This document shows, in pieces, positions 1-5,796 of a DNA stretch of 8,313 nt. Both the position numbers and the translations under genes were made by a program. The notes under the pieces are model-generated. The model was given only the letters and a program-made list of their open reading frames with translations. It searched no databases and was not told the DNA's origin. Source of the DNA: DASXIW01 sp036497785 (GTDB lineage: Bacteria > Pseudomonadota > Alphaproteobacteria > Acetobacterales > Acetobacteraceae). Where the stretch lies: NCBI GenBank assembly GCA_036497785.1, contig DASXIW010000285.1, positions 1 through 8,313 of the forward strand, written 5' to 3'. How positions within the stretch are numbered: the first letter of the stretch is position 1; each line of letters opens with the position of its first letter.

Positions 1-82
1 CTGGATGGCACCATCCGTTCAATCGTCACCTGGGCCTGGGCAACAACGGTCAACCCATAGGGCGGCTGGTATAACGGGATCA

Positions 83-102
83 AAAGGGGCTTCTGCCCCT
101 TT
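83..102 (-). terminator. Probable Rho-independent terminator of the nth-decarboxylase operon
   Basis: There is a perfect 8-bp stem (83-90 with 95-102) around a 4-base loop. On the minus strand the 3' arm reads GCCCC followed by four T, which is the usual shape of an intrinsic terminator, although the T-tract is short. It lies 27 bases past the stop of the minus-strand decarboxylase gene. It might also act on any plus-strand gene entering from the left. Confidence 0.55.
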
Positions 103-108
103 GCGTGT

Positions 109-123
109 CTGGGCAGAGCCCAG
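109..123. repeat. Short perfect hairpin next to the terminator
   Basis: CTGGGC (109-114) and GCCCAG (118-123) form a perfect 6-bp stem around a 3-base loop, six bases past the decarboxylase stop. With the 83-102 hairpin it makes a tandem two-hairpin unit, and a diverged relative of that unit occurs at 5061-5160 after another minus-strand gene. It may help stop transcription or protect the mRNA 3' end. Confidence 0.4.
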
Positions 124-129
124 CCTTCC

Positions 130-1587
130 TTACTGCGAATCCAGCCGCACGCTCGCACCTCGATCATCGTGCATCCGCGCCTCGGCCGCTTCTTGCATCG
201 CCGCCCACACCACCCGCACGTCGTCTGCCTCCGTCGCCAGTGCCCCGATGGAAACGCGCACCATCCAGCGCCCGTCGATCACCGCCGGCGTGAGATAGGC
301 GGCGCCGGAGCAGTTCACCACCTCGGCCCAGCCCAACGTGTGGGCATCCAGTGCCTCGCCCGTCATACCGGGCGGTTCGTGGCGGATGCACACGGTCTGC
401 AGGTGCACCGGCGCCAGCACCTGCCACCCGGGCGTTCCGGCCACTGTGGCGGCGAGGGCGCGGGCATTCTCCATGTCCCGCCGCAACCGCGCCTGCAACG
501 CCGCGACGCCCTGTTCGCGGATCAGGAACCATAATTTCAGCGCCCGGAACCGCCGCCCGAGCGGGATGCCCCAATCCCGCAGGTTCTTCACCTGCCCATC
601 CACGCTGGATTGCAGGTAGCTCGGGTCGGTGGACATCACCCGTACCAGATGCTCGGCATCGCGCACGTAGTACATCGAGCAGTCGAACGGCGCGCCCAGC
701 CATTTATGGGCGTTGATCACCAGGCTGTCCGCGCCCTCGATTCCGTCCCACATCCAGCGGTATTCCGGCAGGATCATCGCACTTCCGGCCATGGCCGCAT
801 CCACGTGCAGCCAGATGCCATGCGCCTGCGCCACCGCCGCGATCGCCATCACCGGGTCGATTGCGGTGGTTGCTGTCGTTCCCGTGGTGGCCACGATGGC
901 ACAAGGCTGCGCGCCGGCCGCCAGATCCGTGGCGATCATCCGGATCAGCGCGTCCGGCCGCATGGCAAAATCCGCATCCACCGGCACCAGCCGCAGATTC
1001 TCCCGCCCGAACCCCGCGAGCAGCGCCGCCTTGCCCACCGAGCTATGGCTGTGCTCGGACACATACACGGTCAGCGTCTTGCCCGGCCCCTGCAATCCGC
1101 CGCGCACCGCGCCATAGCGCGTCGCCCGCTCCCGCGCGCAGATCAGTGCCACCAGGGTAGAGGTGGATGCGGTGTCTTGGATCACCCCGCTCCAATCGGC
1201 AGACAGGCCCACCATCTGGCGCACCCAGTCCGTCACCACCTCCTCCAGCTCCGTTACCGCGGGGCTGGATTGCCAGGAGAGCCCGATTACGCCCAGCCCG
1301 GTGCTTACCAGGTCGCCCAGCATGCCGGCGGGCAGCGCGTTGGCCGGGAAGTAGCCGAAGAAGCGCGGATGCTGCCACAGCGACAAGCCGGGTAGCACCA
1401 CCCGGTCGAGATCGGAAATAATGTCCCCGAACGGTTCCGGCGCGTCGGGCGGCGTGGCGGGCAGGGCGGCGCGGATCTCGCCGGGCTGCGTCACCGCCAT
1501 TACCGGCCGCGCGGCCAGCCCGGCATGATAATCCGCCAGCCAGTCGATCAGCGCGTGGCCCTGGCGGCGGAATTCCTCGTTATCCAT
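130..1587 (-). CDS. PLP-dependent aromatic-amino-acid decarboxylase-like enzyme (group II decarboxylase family)
   Basis: This is a 485-residue protein, the usual length for the aromatic L-amino acid decarboxylase (DDC) family, which removes CO2 from amino acids using pyridoxal phosphate in the cytoplasm. Visible signatures: HPRFFGYFP at 73-81, a typical SWQSSPAVTELE segment at 104-115, the cofactor-stacking His in SEHSHSS (H181), the PLP-nitrogen Asp in HVDAA (D263), the Schiff-base lysine in NAHKWLG (K295), and IPLGRRFRALK near 341-351. All core cofactor residues are present, so it should be active. The mobile-loop position that holds the catalytic Tyr in animal DDC reads Leu (L336), so the exact reaction is unsure. 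The start ATG lies one base after the nth stop, and its AAGAAGGG ribosome site lies inside the last nth codons, so translation is probably coupled. The substrate cannot be read from sequence; tryptophan, tyrosine, phenylalanine or DOPA are family possibilities. Confidence 0.88.
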   Translation of the reverse strand: MDNEEFRRQGHALIDWLADYHAGLAARPVMAVTQPGEIRAALPATPPDAPEPFGDIISDLDRVVLPGLSLWQHPRFFGYFPANALPAGMLGDLVSTGLGVIGLSWQSSPAVTELEEVVTDWVRQMVGLSADWSGVIQDTASTSTLVALICARERATRYGAVRGGLQGPGKTLTVYVSEHSHSSVGKAALLAGFGRENLRLVPVDADFAMRPDALIRMIATDLAAGAQPCAIVATTGTTATTAIDPVMAIAAVAQAHGIWLHVDAAMAGSAMILPEYRWMWDGIEGADSLVINAHKWLGAPFDCSMYYVRDAEHLVRVMSTDPSYLQSSVDGQVKNLRDWGIPLGRRFRALKLWFLIREQGVAALQARLRRDMENARALAATVAGTPGWQVLAPVHLQTVCIRHEPPGMTGEALDAHTLGWAEVVNCSGAAYLTPAVIDGRWMVRVSIGALATEADDVRVVWAAMQEAAEARMHDDRGASVRLDSQ

Positions 1588-1588
1588 G

Positions 1589-2311
1589 TTATCCCTTCTT
1601 GGGTGGCTTCACCTGTGGTGGCGGGGTTTTAGTGGGGAAGTGGCAAAATTCGCTCGCCACACAGCGCCAGCATTCCGGCACCCGCGCCTTGCACACGTAG
1701 CGCCCGTGGAGGATCAGCAGATGATGCGCATCCCGCAACAATTCCGCCGGAATCCGCTGCACCAGCGCGTCCTCCACGGCACGGACATTCGCACCCGGCG
1801 CGATGCCGGTGCGGTTGCCCAGTCGGAAGATATGCGTATCCACCGCCATGGTGGATTGCCCGAACGCCACGTTCAGCACCACGTTCGCGGTCTTGCGTCC
1901 CACCACGGGCAGCGTTTCTAGCGCCTCCCGGTCCTCGGGCACCAGCCCGCCATGCCGCTCTAGCAACTGGCGCGACAGCTCCACCACGTTCCTGGCCTTG
2001 CCCTGCCACAGCCCGATGCTCTTGATGTGCCGGCCCACGCCCTCCACGCCAAGCGCCACCATGGCGGCGGGGTTGGGCGCGTCGCGGAACAATCCGATCG
2101 TGGCCCTGTTCACGCCCGCGTCCGTCGCCTGGGCGGACAGCACCACCGCCACCAGCAACGTGTAGGGGTCACTATAGTCCAACTCGCTCTTCGGCGCCGG
2201 ATTGGCCCAGGCCAGCGCCTCCAGAAATCCGCGCACCTCCACCAGGCTCATCGGACGGGTCTTGCGCAGGCGGGGTTTGGGCGCAGATACAGGTTTGGCG
2301 GCATTCGACAT
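1589..2311 (-). CDS. nth: Endonuclease III, DNA glycosylase/AP lyase
   Basis: This base-excision-repair enzyme removes oxidised pyrimidines and cleaves the abasic strand. It has 240 residues from the chosen ATG. The family landmarks are all present: LLVAVVLSAQATD (52-64), the helix-hairpin-helix LPVVGRKTANVVL with catalytic Lys K140, the catalytic Asp in AVDTHIFRLGNR (D158), and the C-terminal [4Fe-4S] ligands C207-x6-C214-x2-C217-x5-C223, spaced as in E. coli Nth. The start at 2311 adds a basic, Pro-rich tail of about 20 residues before the region that matches E. coli; an internal Met at residue 21 is a possible alternative. An in-frame ATG at 2392 would run into the divergent DUF2244 gene and is less likely. 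The gene is first in a two-gene operon with the decarboxylase, which has no obvious link to repair. Confidence 0.95.
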   Translation of the reverse strand: MSNAAKPVSAPKPRLRKTRPMSLVEVRGFLEALAWANPAPKSELDYSDPYTLLVAVVLSAQATDAGVNRATIGLFRDAPNPAAMVALGVEGVGRHIKSIGLWQGKARNVVELSRQLLERHGGLVPEDREALETLPVVGRKTANVVLNVAFGQSTMAVDTHIFRLGNRTGIAPGANVRAVEDALVQRIPAELLRDAHHLLILHGRYVCKARVPECWRCVASEFCHFPTKTPPPQVKPPKKG

Positions 2312-2385
2312 GGCACCAGTTTCCGCTGCACCGCTCAGAGTGGCAAGCGCAAGGACACCATCTGGGCCGAGGGGGCCCCGGCTGA
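2312..2385. promoter_or_regulatory. Divergent promoter region between nth and the DUF2244 gene
   Basis: These 74 bases separate two outward-facing start codons, so they should hold both promoters and ribosome sites. A G-rich GAGGGGG run about ten bases before the plus-strand ATG may serve as ribosome site. On the minus side only a weak GGAAA precedes the nth ATG. I could not pick convincing -35/-10 boxes. The placement rests on gene layout, not on motifs. Confidence 0.35.
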
Positions 2386-2889
2386 ATGGCAATGGAATCG
2401 GACAAGCTCATCTTCCAGGCGGTCATCGTGCCGCATCGCAGCCTGTCCCGCCGCGGCCTCGCGCTGGTGATCGCTGGTATCGGCGTGCTGTGCTGCGTCA
2501 ACATCGCCATTTCCATCCGCACCGGCGCCTGGCCGGTGAGCGGGTTTGCGGGCGCCGAATTGTTCCTGGCCGCCTACCTTCTGCGCCGCAACGCGCGGGA
2601 CGTGCACGCGAGCGAACTGGTTATGCTATTCGAACAGGGCCTGCGCATCGTCCGCACGGACGTCAAAGGTGTCCGCCAGGAACATGTCCTCCCGGCGTCC
2701 TGGTTGAACGTGCAGCTGCTCGACCGGCCCGGCCGCGTGCCGGCGCTGCTGCTCATCGCGCATGGCCGTCAGGAGGAAATCGGCCGCAGCATGGGCGAGG
2801 CGGAAAAGCGCGCTTTGGCGGAAGCGTTGGCGGATGCGCTGCATCGCTGGCGCAATCCCCGCTTTGACAACCCGCAATTGCGGAATTAA
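2386..2889 (+). CDS. DUF2244 family inner-membrane protein
   Basis: This is a small membrane protein of 167 residues and unknown function. The N-terminal PHRSLSRRG motif (16-24) is characteristic of DUF2244. Two hydrophobic helices follow, about residues 24-43 and 49-66, separated by a short turn. The remaining 100 residues are soluble and probably cytoplasmic: a basic stretch after helix 2, a strand-rich part, then the motif EIGRSMGEAEKRALAEALADAL near the end, which also fits the family. A second ATG two codons in (2392) is an alternative start. It is divergent from nth; I recall this neighbourhood from other alphaproteobacteria but cannot check it here. It ends 12 bases from the convergent amidohydrolase gene with no room for a hairpin terminator. 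Confidence 0.82.
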   Translation: MAMESDKLIFQAVIVPHRSLSRRGLALVIAGIGVLCCVNIAISIRTGAWPVSGFAGAELFLAAYLLRRNARDVHASELVMLFEQGLRIVRTDVKGVRQEHVLPASWLNVQLLDRPGRVPALLLIAHGRQEEIGRSMGEAEKRALAEALADALHRWRNPRFDNPQLRN

Positions 2890-2901
2890 GGCGACCCCGA
2901 G

Positions 2902-3804
2902 CTACGGAAGAGGCGGAAACCCGTAGAGTTCCGCCGGGTTCTCCACCAGCACCCGGCGCAACATCGCAGCGTCGCCACACCAGCCGGCCAGCATGTCGAG
3001 CAAGCGGCCGTCATCCAGCTTCCGGTACTCCACCAGCGGGATATCGCCATTCGTCGCATGACCATGCTCGCCAGTGTGCGGCCAATCCGTGCCCCATATC
3101 GCGCGCCCGGGGTTGGCGGCCATCAGCGCTTTGGCGATCGGCGCCGCATCCTCATGGCCCGGCGCGGCCGAGGACATCCGATACACGCCGGACAGCTTCA
3201 CCCAGCACGGCCCGCTCCGCAGCAGCGCCAGCAGCGCGGCAAACCCCGGCTGGTCCACGCCAAGTTCCGCCCGCGCCAGCCCCATATGGTCGATGACCAC
3301 CGGCACGGCCGACGTCGCCAGAAAATCCGCGAGCGCGTCGATCACCGCCAGCTTGGCGAACAGCTGGATATGCCAGCCGAGCGGCGCGACCCGCGCCATG
3401 GTCCGCGCGATTTCCGGGGCGATCAGTGTCGGGTCGTCCACGCCGATGCTGGCCGCGTTGATGCGCACGCCACGCACCCCCTGCCCCTGCATCCTATGCA
3501 ATTCCTCGTCCGTCGTGGCATCGTCGATCACCGCCACGCCGCGGCAGCGATCGCCCGCCTCGCGCATCGCATCCAGCATGCAGCGATTATCCGTGCCATA
3601 GGCGCTCGGCTGCACCAGCACCTGGCGCTGCAGCCCGATCCGCCCCGCCATCGCGGCCCAATCCTCAAGCGTGGCGATCCGTGGCGTGTAGGCGCGCCGG
3701 GGTGAGGGCGGATACGCACTGAGCGGCCCGAACACATGCATATGGCAGTCGCCTGCGCCATCGGGAATCACGGTTTCGGGCCGGCTATGGGTCTGTTGCA
3801 TCAT
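2902..3804 (-). CDS. TIM-barrel amidohydrolase, 2-pyrone-4,6-dicarboxylate lactonase-like
   Basis: This is a 300-residue member of the amidohydrolase_2 group that includes LigI (2-pyrone-4,6-dicarboxylate lactonase) and sugar-lactone hydrolases and isomerases. The HxH motif sits in DCHMHVFGP (H21, H23), followed by the YPPSPRRAYTP segment seen in LigI-like proteins. Then come WHIQLF (H145), VIDHMG (H173), VKLSGVYR (202-209), the catalytic Asp in WGTDWPH (D240) and the family's closing NPAELYGF. The layout suggests hydrolysis of a lactone or similar cyclic ester in the cytoplasm. A LigI role is only one option, since no other protocatechuate 4,5-cleavage genes are in view. The start ATGATG has a weak GAGACGAG ribosome site. 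It is divergent from a dehydrogenase that may share its pathway. Confidence 0.82.
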   Translation of the reverse strand: MMQQTHSRPETVIPDGAGDCHMHVFGPLSAYPPSPRRAYTPRIATLEDWAAMAGRIGLQRQVLVQPSAYGTDNRCMLDAMREAGDRCRGVAVIDDATTDEELHRMQGQGVRGVRINAASIGVDDPTLIAPEIARTMARVAPLGWHIQLFAKLAVIDALADFLATSAVPVVIDHMGLARAELGVDQPGFAALLALLRSGPCWVKLSGVYRMSSAAPGHEDAAPIAKALMAANPGRAIWGTDWPHTGEHGHATNGDIPLVEYRKLDDGRLLDMLAGWCGDAAMLRRVLVENPAELYGFPPLP

Positions 3805-3980
3805 CTCGTCTCACCATGTCTGTCGCCGCTTCCAGTTTGTCGATCGCGCGCGCCCGCGCAAGCCGCAGCGCAGTCGTTCCGGCCCCCAAGAGGGGCCGCC
3901 GGTGGATTGACGCCCGTCGCATCGCCGTCCCACATTCCGCGCCGAAAGCGCGTAACCACAGGATCACAAGGGATCGTCGC
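3805..3980. promoter_or_regulatory. Divergent regulatory region between amidohydrolase and dehydrogenase genes
   Basis: This 176-base gap lies between two outward-facing genes. It contains a perfect 7-bp hairpin at 3880-3898 (loop of five) and a 5-bp hairpin at 3938-3952. A TTGACG at 3907-3912 is a fair -35 match on the plus strand, but the -10 at the right distance (CACATT, 3931-3936, 18-base spacer) is poor. AAGGG at 3969-3973 is the ribosome site for the dehydrogenase. No regulator gene is adjacent in the window. Confidence 0.4.
3880..3898. repeat. Perfect 7-bp inverted repeat in the divergent promoter region
   Basis: CGGCCCC (3880-3886) and GGGGCCG (3892-3898) are exact reverse complements around a 5-base spacer. 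It lies about midway between the two divergent start codons, a suitable place for an operator or a leader hairpin. High GC makes chance inverted repeats common, so this is tentative. Confidence 0.35.
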
Positions 3981-5042
3981 ATGAAGCTATTGGTTCTCCC
4001 CGGCGACGGGATCGGCCCCGAAATCACCGCCGCCGCCATGCACGTCCTGCAAGCCGCCTCGCGCCGCTTCAATCTCGGAATCGATGCCACCCAGGAAGAC
4101 GTTGGTCACGCTAGCCTGCAACGCCACGGCACCACGGTCCGCCCCGAACTGCTCGCCGCCGCCAAGGCGGCTGACGGCCTGATCCTCGGCCCCACCGCGA
4201 CCTTCGACTTCAAGGACCCCGCGCGCGGCGAAATCAACCCGTCGATGTTCTTCCGCAAGGAACTCGACCTGTTCGCCAATATCCGCCCCTCGCGCACGTA
4301 CAAGGGATCGCAAGGCCCGGTCGGCGAATTCGATCTGGTGGTGGTGCGCGAAAACACCGAAGGCTTCTACGCCGATCGCAACGTCGCCTCCGGCGGCAGC
4401 GAAATGCTCATCACGCCGGATGTCGTCGTCTCCCTGCGTCGCATCACCCGCCTCTGCTGCGAACGCATCGCCCGCGCCGCCTTCGAACTCGCCCAGCGCC
4501 GCCGCAAGCACGTCACCCTCGTGCATAAAGCCAACGTGCTGAGGCTCGGCGACGGCATGTTCCTCGAGGAATGCCGCAAAGTCGCCCAGGACTTCCCCGA
4601 TATCGCCGTGGACGACATCATCGTGGACGCCATGATGGCCCATGCCGTCCGCAAGCCCCAACGCTTCGACGTCATCGTCACCACCAACATGTTCGGCGAC
4701 ATCCTGTCCGACCTCACCGCCGAACTCTCCGGCAGCATCGGCCTCGGCGGCTCGCTCAACGCCGGCGGCACCTACGCCATGGCCCAGGCCTCGCACGGCT
4801 CCGCCCCGGACATCGCCGGCCGCGACATCGCCAACCCGTTTTCCCTCGTCCTGTCCGTGTCCCTCCTGCTGAGCTGGCTCGGCCGCACCAAACACAAGCC
4901 GGAATACGAAGCCGCCGCCGAGGCCATCGAAACCGGCGTGGAAGCCGCCGTGGCGGACGGGGACGTGACATTCGATATCGGCGGCAACCTCAGCACCCAG
5001 GCGACAGGAGAGAGACTGGCGGCGCGGATTTTCGGGGGCTGA
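3981..5042 (+). CDS. NAD-type isocitrate/isopropylmalate dehydrogenase family protein
   Basis: This 353-residue beta-decarboxylating dehydrogenase oxidises a 2-hydroxy acid with loss of CO2. It starts with the family's LPGDGIGPEI (6-15). Substrate-carboxylate arginines are R92, R102 and R123, with Y130 and K183 as the catalytic pair and D216, D240 and D244 as Mg/Mn ligands in the NMFGDILSDLTAELSGSIGL signature. HGSAPDIAGRDIANP (272-286) has Asp-Ile where NADP isocitrate dehydrogenases have Lys-Tyr, so NAD+ is expected. The segment before R92 (N86 to F91) matches neither the LeuB nor the Icd pattern, so the substrate is open; a leuB call would be over-confident. The ATG at 3981 is chosen for its AAGGG ribosome site and homology start; an upstream in-frame ATG at 3816 adds a basic tail unlike the family. 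Codons end heavily in C. Confidence 0.88.
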   Translation: MKLLVLPGDGIGPEITAAAMHVLQAASRRFNLGIDATQEDVGHASLQRHGTTVRPELLAAAKAADGLILGPTATFDFKDPARGEINPSMFFRKELDLFANIRPSRTYKGSQGPVGEFDLVVVRENTEGFYADRNVASGGSEMLITPDVVVSLRRITRLCCERIARAAFELAQRRRKHVTLVHKANVLRLGDGMFLEECRKVAQDFPDIAVDDIIVDAMMAHAVRKPQRFDVIVTTNMFGDILSDLTAELSGSIGLGGSLNAGGTYAMAQASHGSAPDIAGRDIANPFSLVLSVSLLLSWLGRTKHKPEYEAAAEAIETGVEAAVADGDVTFDIGGNLSTQATGERLAARIFGG

Positions 5043-5163
5043 TAGCAAGCCAAGGCAAGGCCGGGGGCGCTGCCCCTGGCGGGTCTAAGCGAGACTTGCC
5101 CAAGGTTTCGCCGGGCGAAGCCGGGTGGAATCGCAAGGCCAGGGAGCACCCAGCCTTTCTTCC
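5043..5163. repeat. Hairpin-rich intergenic repeat between convergent genes
   Basis: This 121-base gap holds an 8-bp hairpin at 5061-5079 (one G-T pair, 3-base loop) and a TTCGC/GCGAA hairpin at 5107-5119. A direct repeat GCAAGGCC occurs at 5055-5062 and 5133-5140. Parts resemble the 86-137 region: both have GGGGC...CTGCCCCT...GCG.GTCT and both have CCCAGCCTT.CTT beside a minus-strand stop codon. I read it as a diverged, interrupted copy of the same intergenic element. The first hairpin could terminate the dehydrogenase transcript but lacks a T-tract. Confidence 0.5.
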
Positions 5164-5694
5164 TCATATTTCGACAATCCGCACCGAGCCGAGCGAGGGC
5201 GAGGGCGCCAGGAGGTCGAGGGCTTCGTCGAGCAGCAGGCGGATGAGGATTTTAAGGGGGCCGCCGTGGGAGATGACGGCGCAGTCTAGGCCGTCCTCGC
5301 GGAGATGGGTGTGGAAGGTTTGGATTCGGGCGATGAGGGCGGCGCCGGATTCGCCGCCGGGGGCGGCGAAGGTGAGGGGGTTGGCGGCCCAGCGGTCGAG
5401 GTCCGGGCGGGGGATATCGTCCCAGGGTTGGCCTTCCCATTGGCCGAAATCCATTTCCTGCAGACGCGGGTCTGGGGTTGGGGGGATGTTGTGGTCGCGG
5501 GCAAAGGCATCCGCGACGAGGCGGCAGCGTTGGGAGGGGCTGGTCCAGAGGGCGGCGAGTGGGAAGCTGTCGAGGGTGGCGGTGATGCGGGGGATGTCGG
5601 CGAGGCCTTTGGGGGCGAGGGGGACGTCGAGATGGCCGTAGCAGGTGCCGGGGGCGATCAGCGGGGTTGGGTGGCGGATCAGGGCGATTTTCAT
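5164..5694 (-). CDS. Histidine phosphatase family protein, alpha-ribazole phosphatase (CobC)-like
   Basis: This is a 176-residue phosphatase of the phosphoglycerate-mutase superfamily, which works through a phospho-histidine. The N-terminal motif is LIRHPTP (5-11), with R7 and the nucleophile H8 but Pro in place of the usual Gly. It is followed by GTCYGHLDVPLAPKG (16-30), which resembles CobC-type enzymes. Other active-site positions are R56 in SPSQRC, E80 in EMDFGQWEG (the proton donor region) and H143 in ISHGG. CobC removes phosphate from alpha-ribazole phosphate in cobalamin assembly, but no other cobalamin gene is in view, so only the family is firm. MKIALIRH at 5694 fits the family start; an upstream ATG at 5763 adds 23 unrelated residues. 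No clear ribosome site precedes 5694, so initiation may be leaderless or weak. Confidence 0.82.
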   Translation of the reverse strand: MKIALIRHPTPLIAPGTCYGHLDVPLAPKGLADIPRITATLDSFPLAALWTSPSQRCRLVADAFARDHNIPPTPDPRLQEMDFGQWEGQPWDDIPRPDLDRWAANPLTFAAPGGESGAALIARIQTFHTHLREDGLDCAVISHGGPLKILIRLLLDEALDLLAPSPSLGSVRIVEI

Positions 5695-5796
5695 TGTGGA
5701 GGGCGAGGATAGGGGAAGGAATTTTGGGTCGCGACTGAATAAATCGGGGCGGTGTCCGGTCATCCCTGCAGGAGTGCATCATCAGGGGGATTGGTC
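5695..5796. promoter_or_regulatory. Divergent promoter region of the phosphatase and the ECF-linked operon
   Basis: These 102 bases separate divergent start codons and include the most AT-rich patch nearby (about 5720-5744). A GGAAGGAATTTT run at 5714-5725 has the GGAA core often found in -35 boxes of ECF sigma factors, followed by an AT-rich TGAATAAAT at 5736-5744. The match is loose, and autoregulation by the operon's own sigma factor is an inference. AGGGGGA at 5784-5790 is a strong ribosome site for the metallophosphoesterase. Confidence 0.35.

Larger units (their letters stand above)
1..129. other. Left-edge intergenic stretch, possibly with the tail of a neighbouring gene
   Basis: No complete gene lies here. 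Plus frame 1 is open from the edge to a TAG at 58-60 (19 codons, many ending in C), and plus frame 3 is open to a TAA at 72-74. A minus-strand frame is also open off the left edge. Each could be the end or start of a neighbouring gene and I cannot choose between them. The rest of the stretch is two hairpins described separately. No RNA gene is seen. Confidence 0.3.

Noticed and set aside
610..1395. A 261-codon plus-strand open frame over the decarboxylase gene
   Set aside because: The product is rich in His, Arg and Gln with no family features. The minus-strand decarboxylase over the same bases is complete and clearly recognisable.
2312..2392. A 27-residue N-terminal extension of endonuclease III
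   Set aside because: It would overlap the start of the divergent DUF2244 gene and adds nothing conserved.
3816..3980. A 55-residue N-terminal extension of the dehydrogenase from an upstream ATG
   Set aside because: The extension is Arg/Ala/Ser-rich and unlike the family, and it would cover the divergent promoter gap. The internal ATG at 3981 has a ribosome site and begins the conserved first strand.
3987..5048. A 353-codon open frame on the strand opposite the dehydrogenase gene
   Set aside because: It mirrors the real gene almost end to end and its protein is a low-complexity Gly/Ala/Glu/Asp/Val product. That is what results when strongly C-ending codons are read in antisense in GC-rich DNA. 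The plus strand carries a complete enzyme with all catalytic residues.
5043..5163. A replication origin at the skew switch
   Set aside because: The C-to-G change has the right direction, but I see no DnaA-box cluster, no AT-rich unwinding region and no dnaA, gid or par genes nearby.
5695..5763. An upstream start for the histidine phosphatase
   Set aside because: The RH motif normally lies within the first ten residues. The extra 23 residues show no signal peptide or domain, although the lack of a ribosome site at 5694 leaves some doubt.
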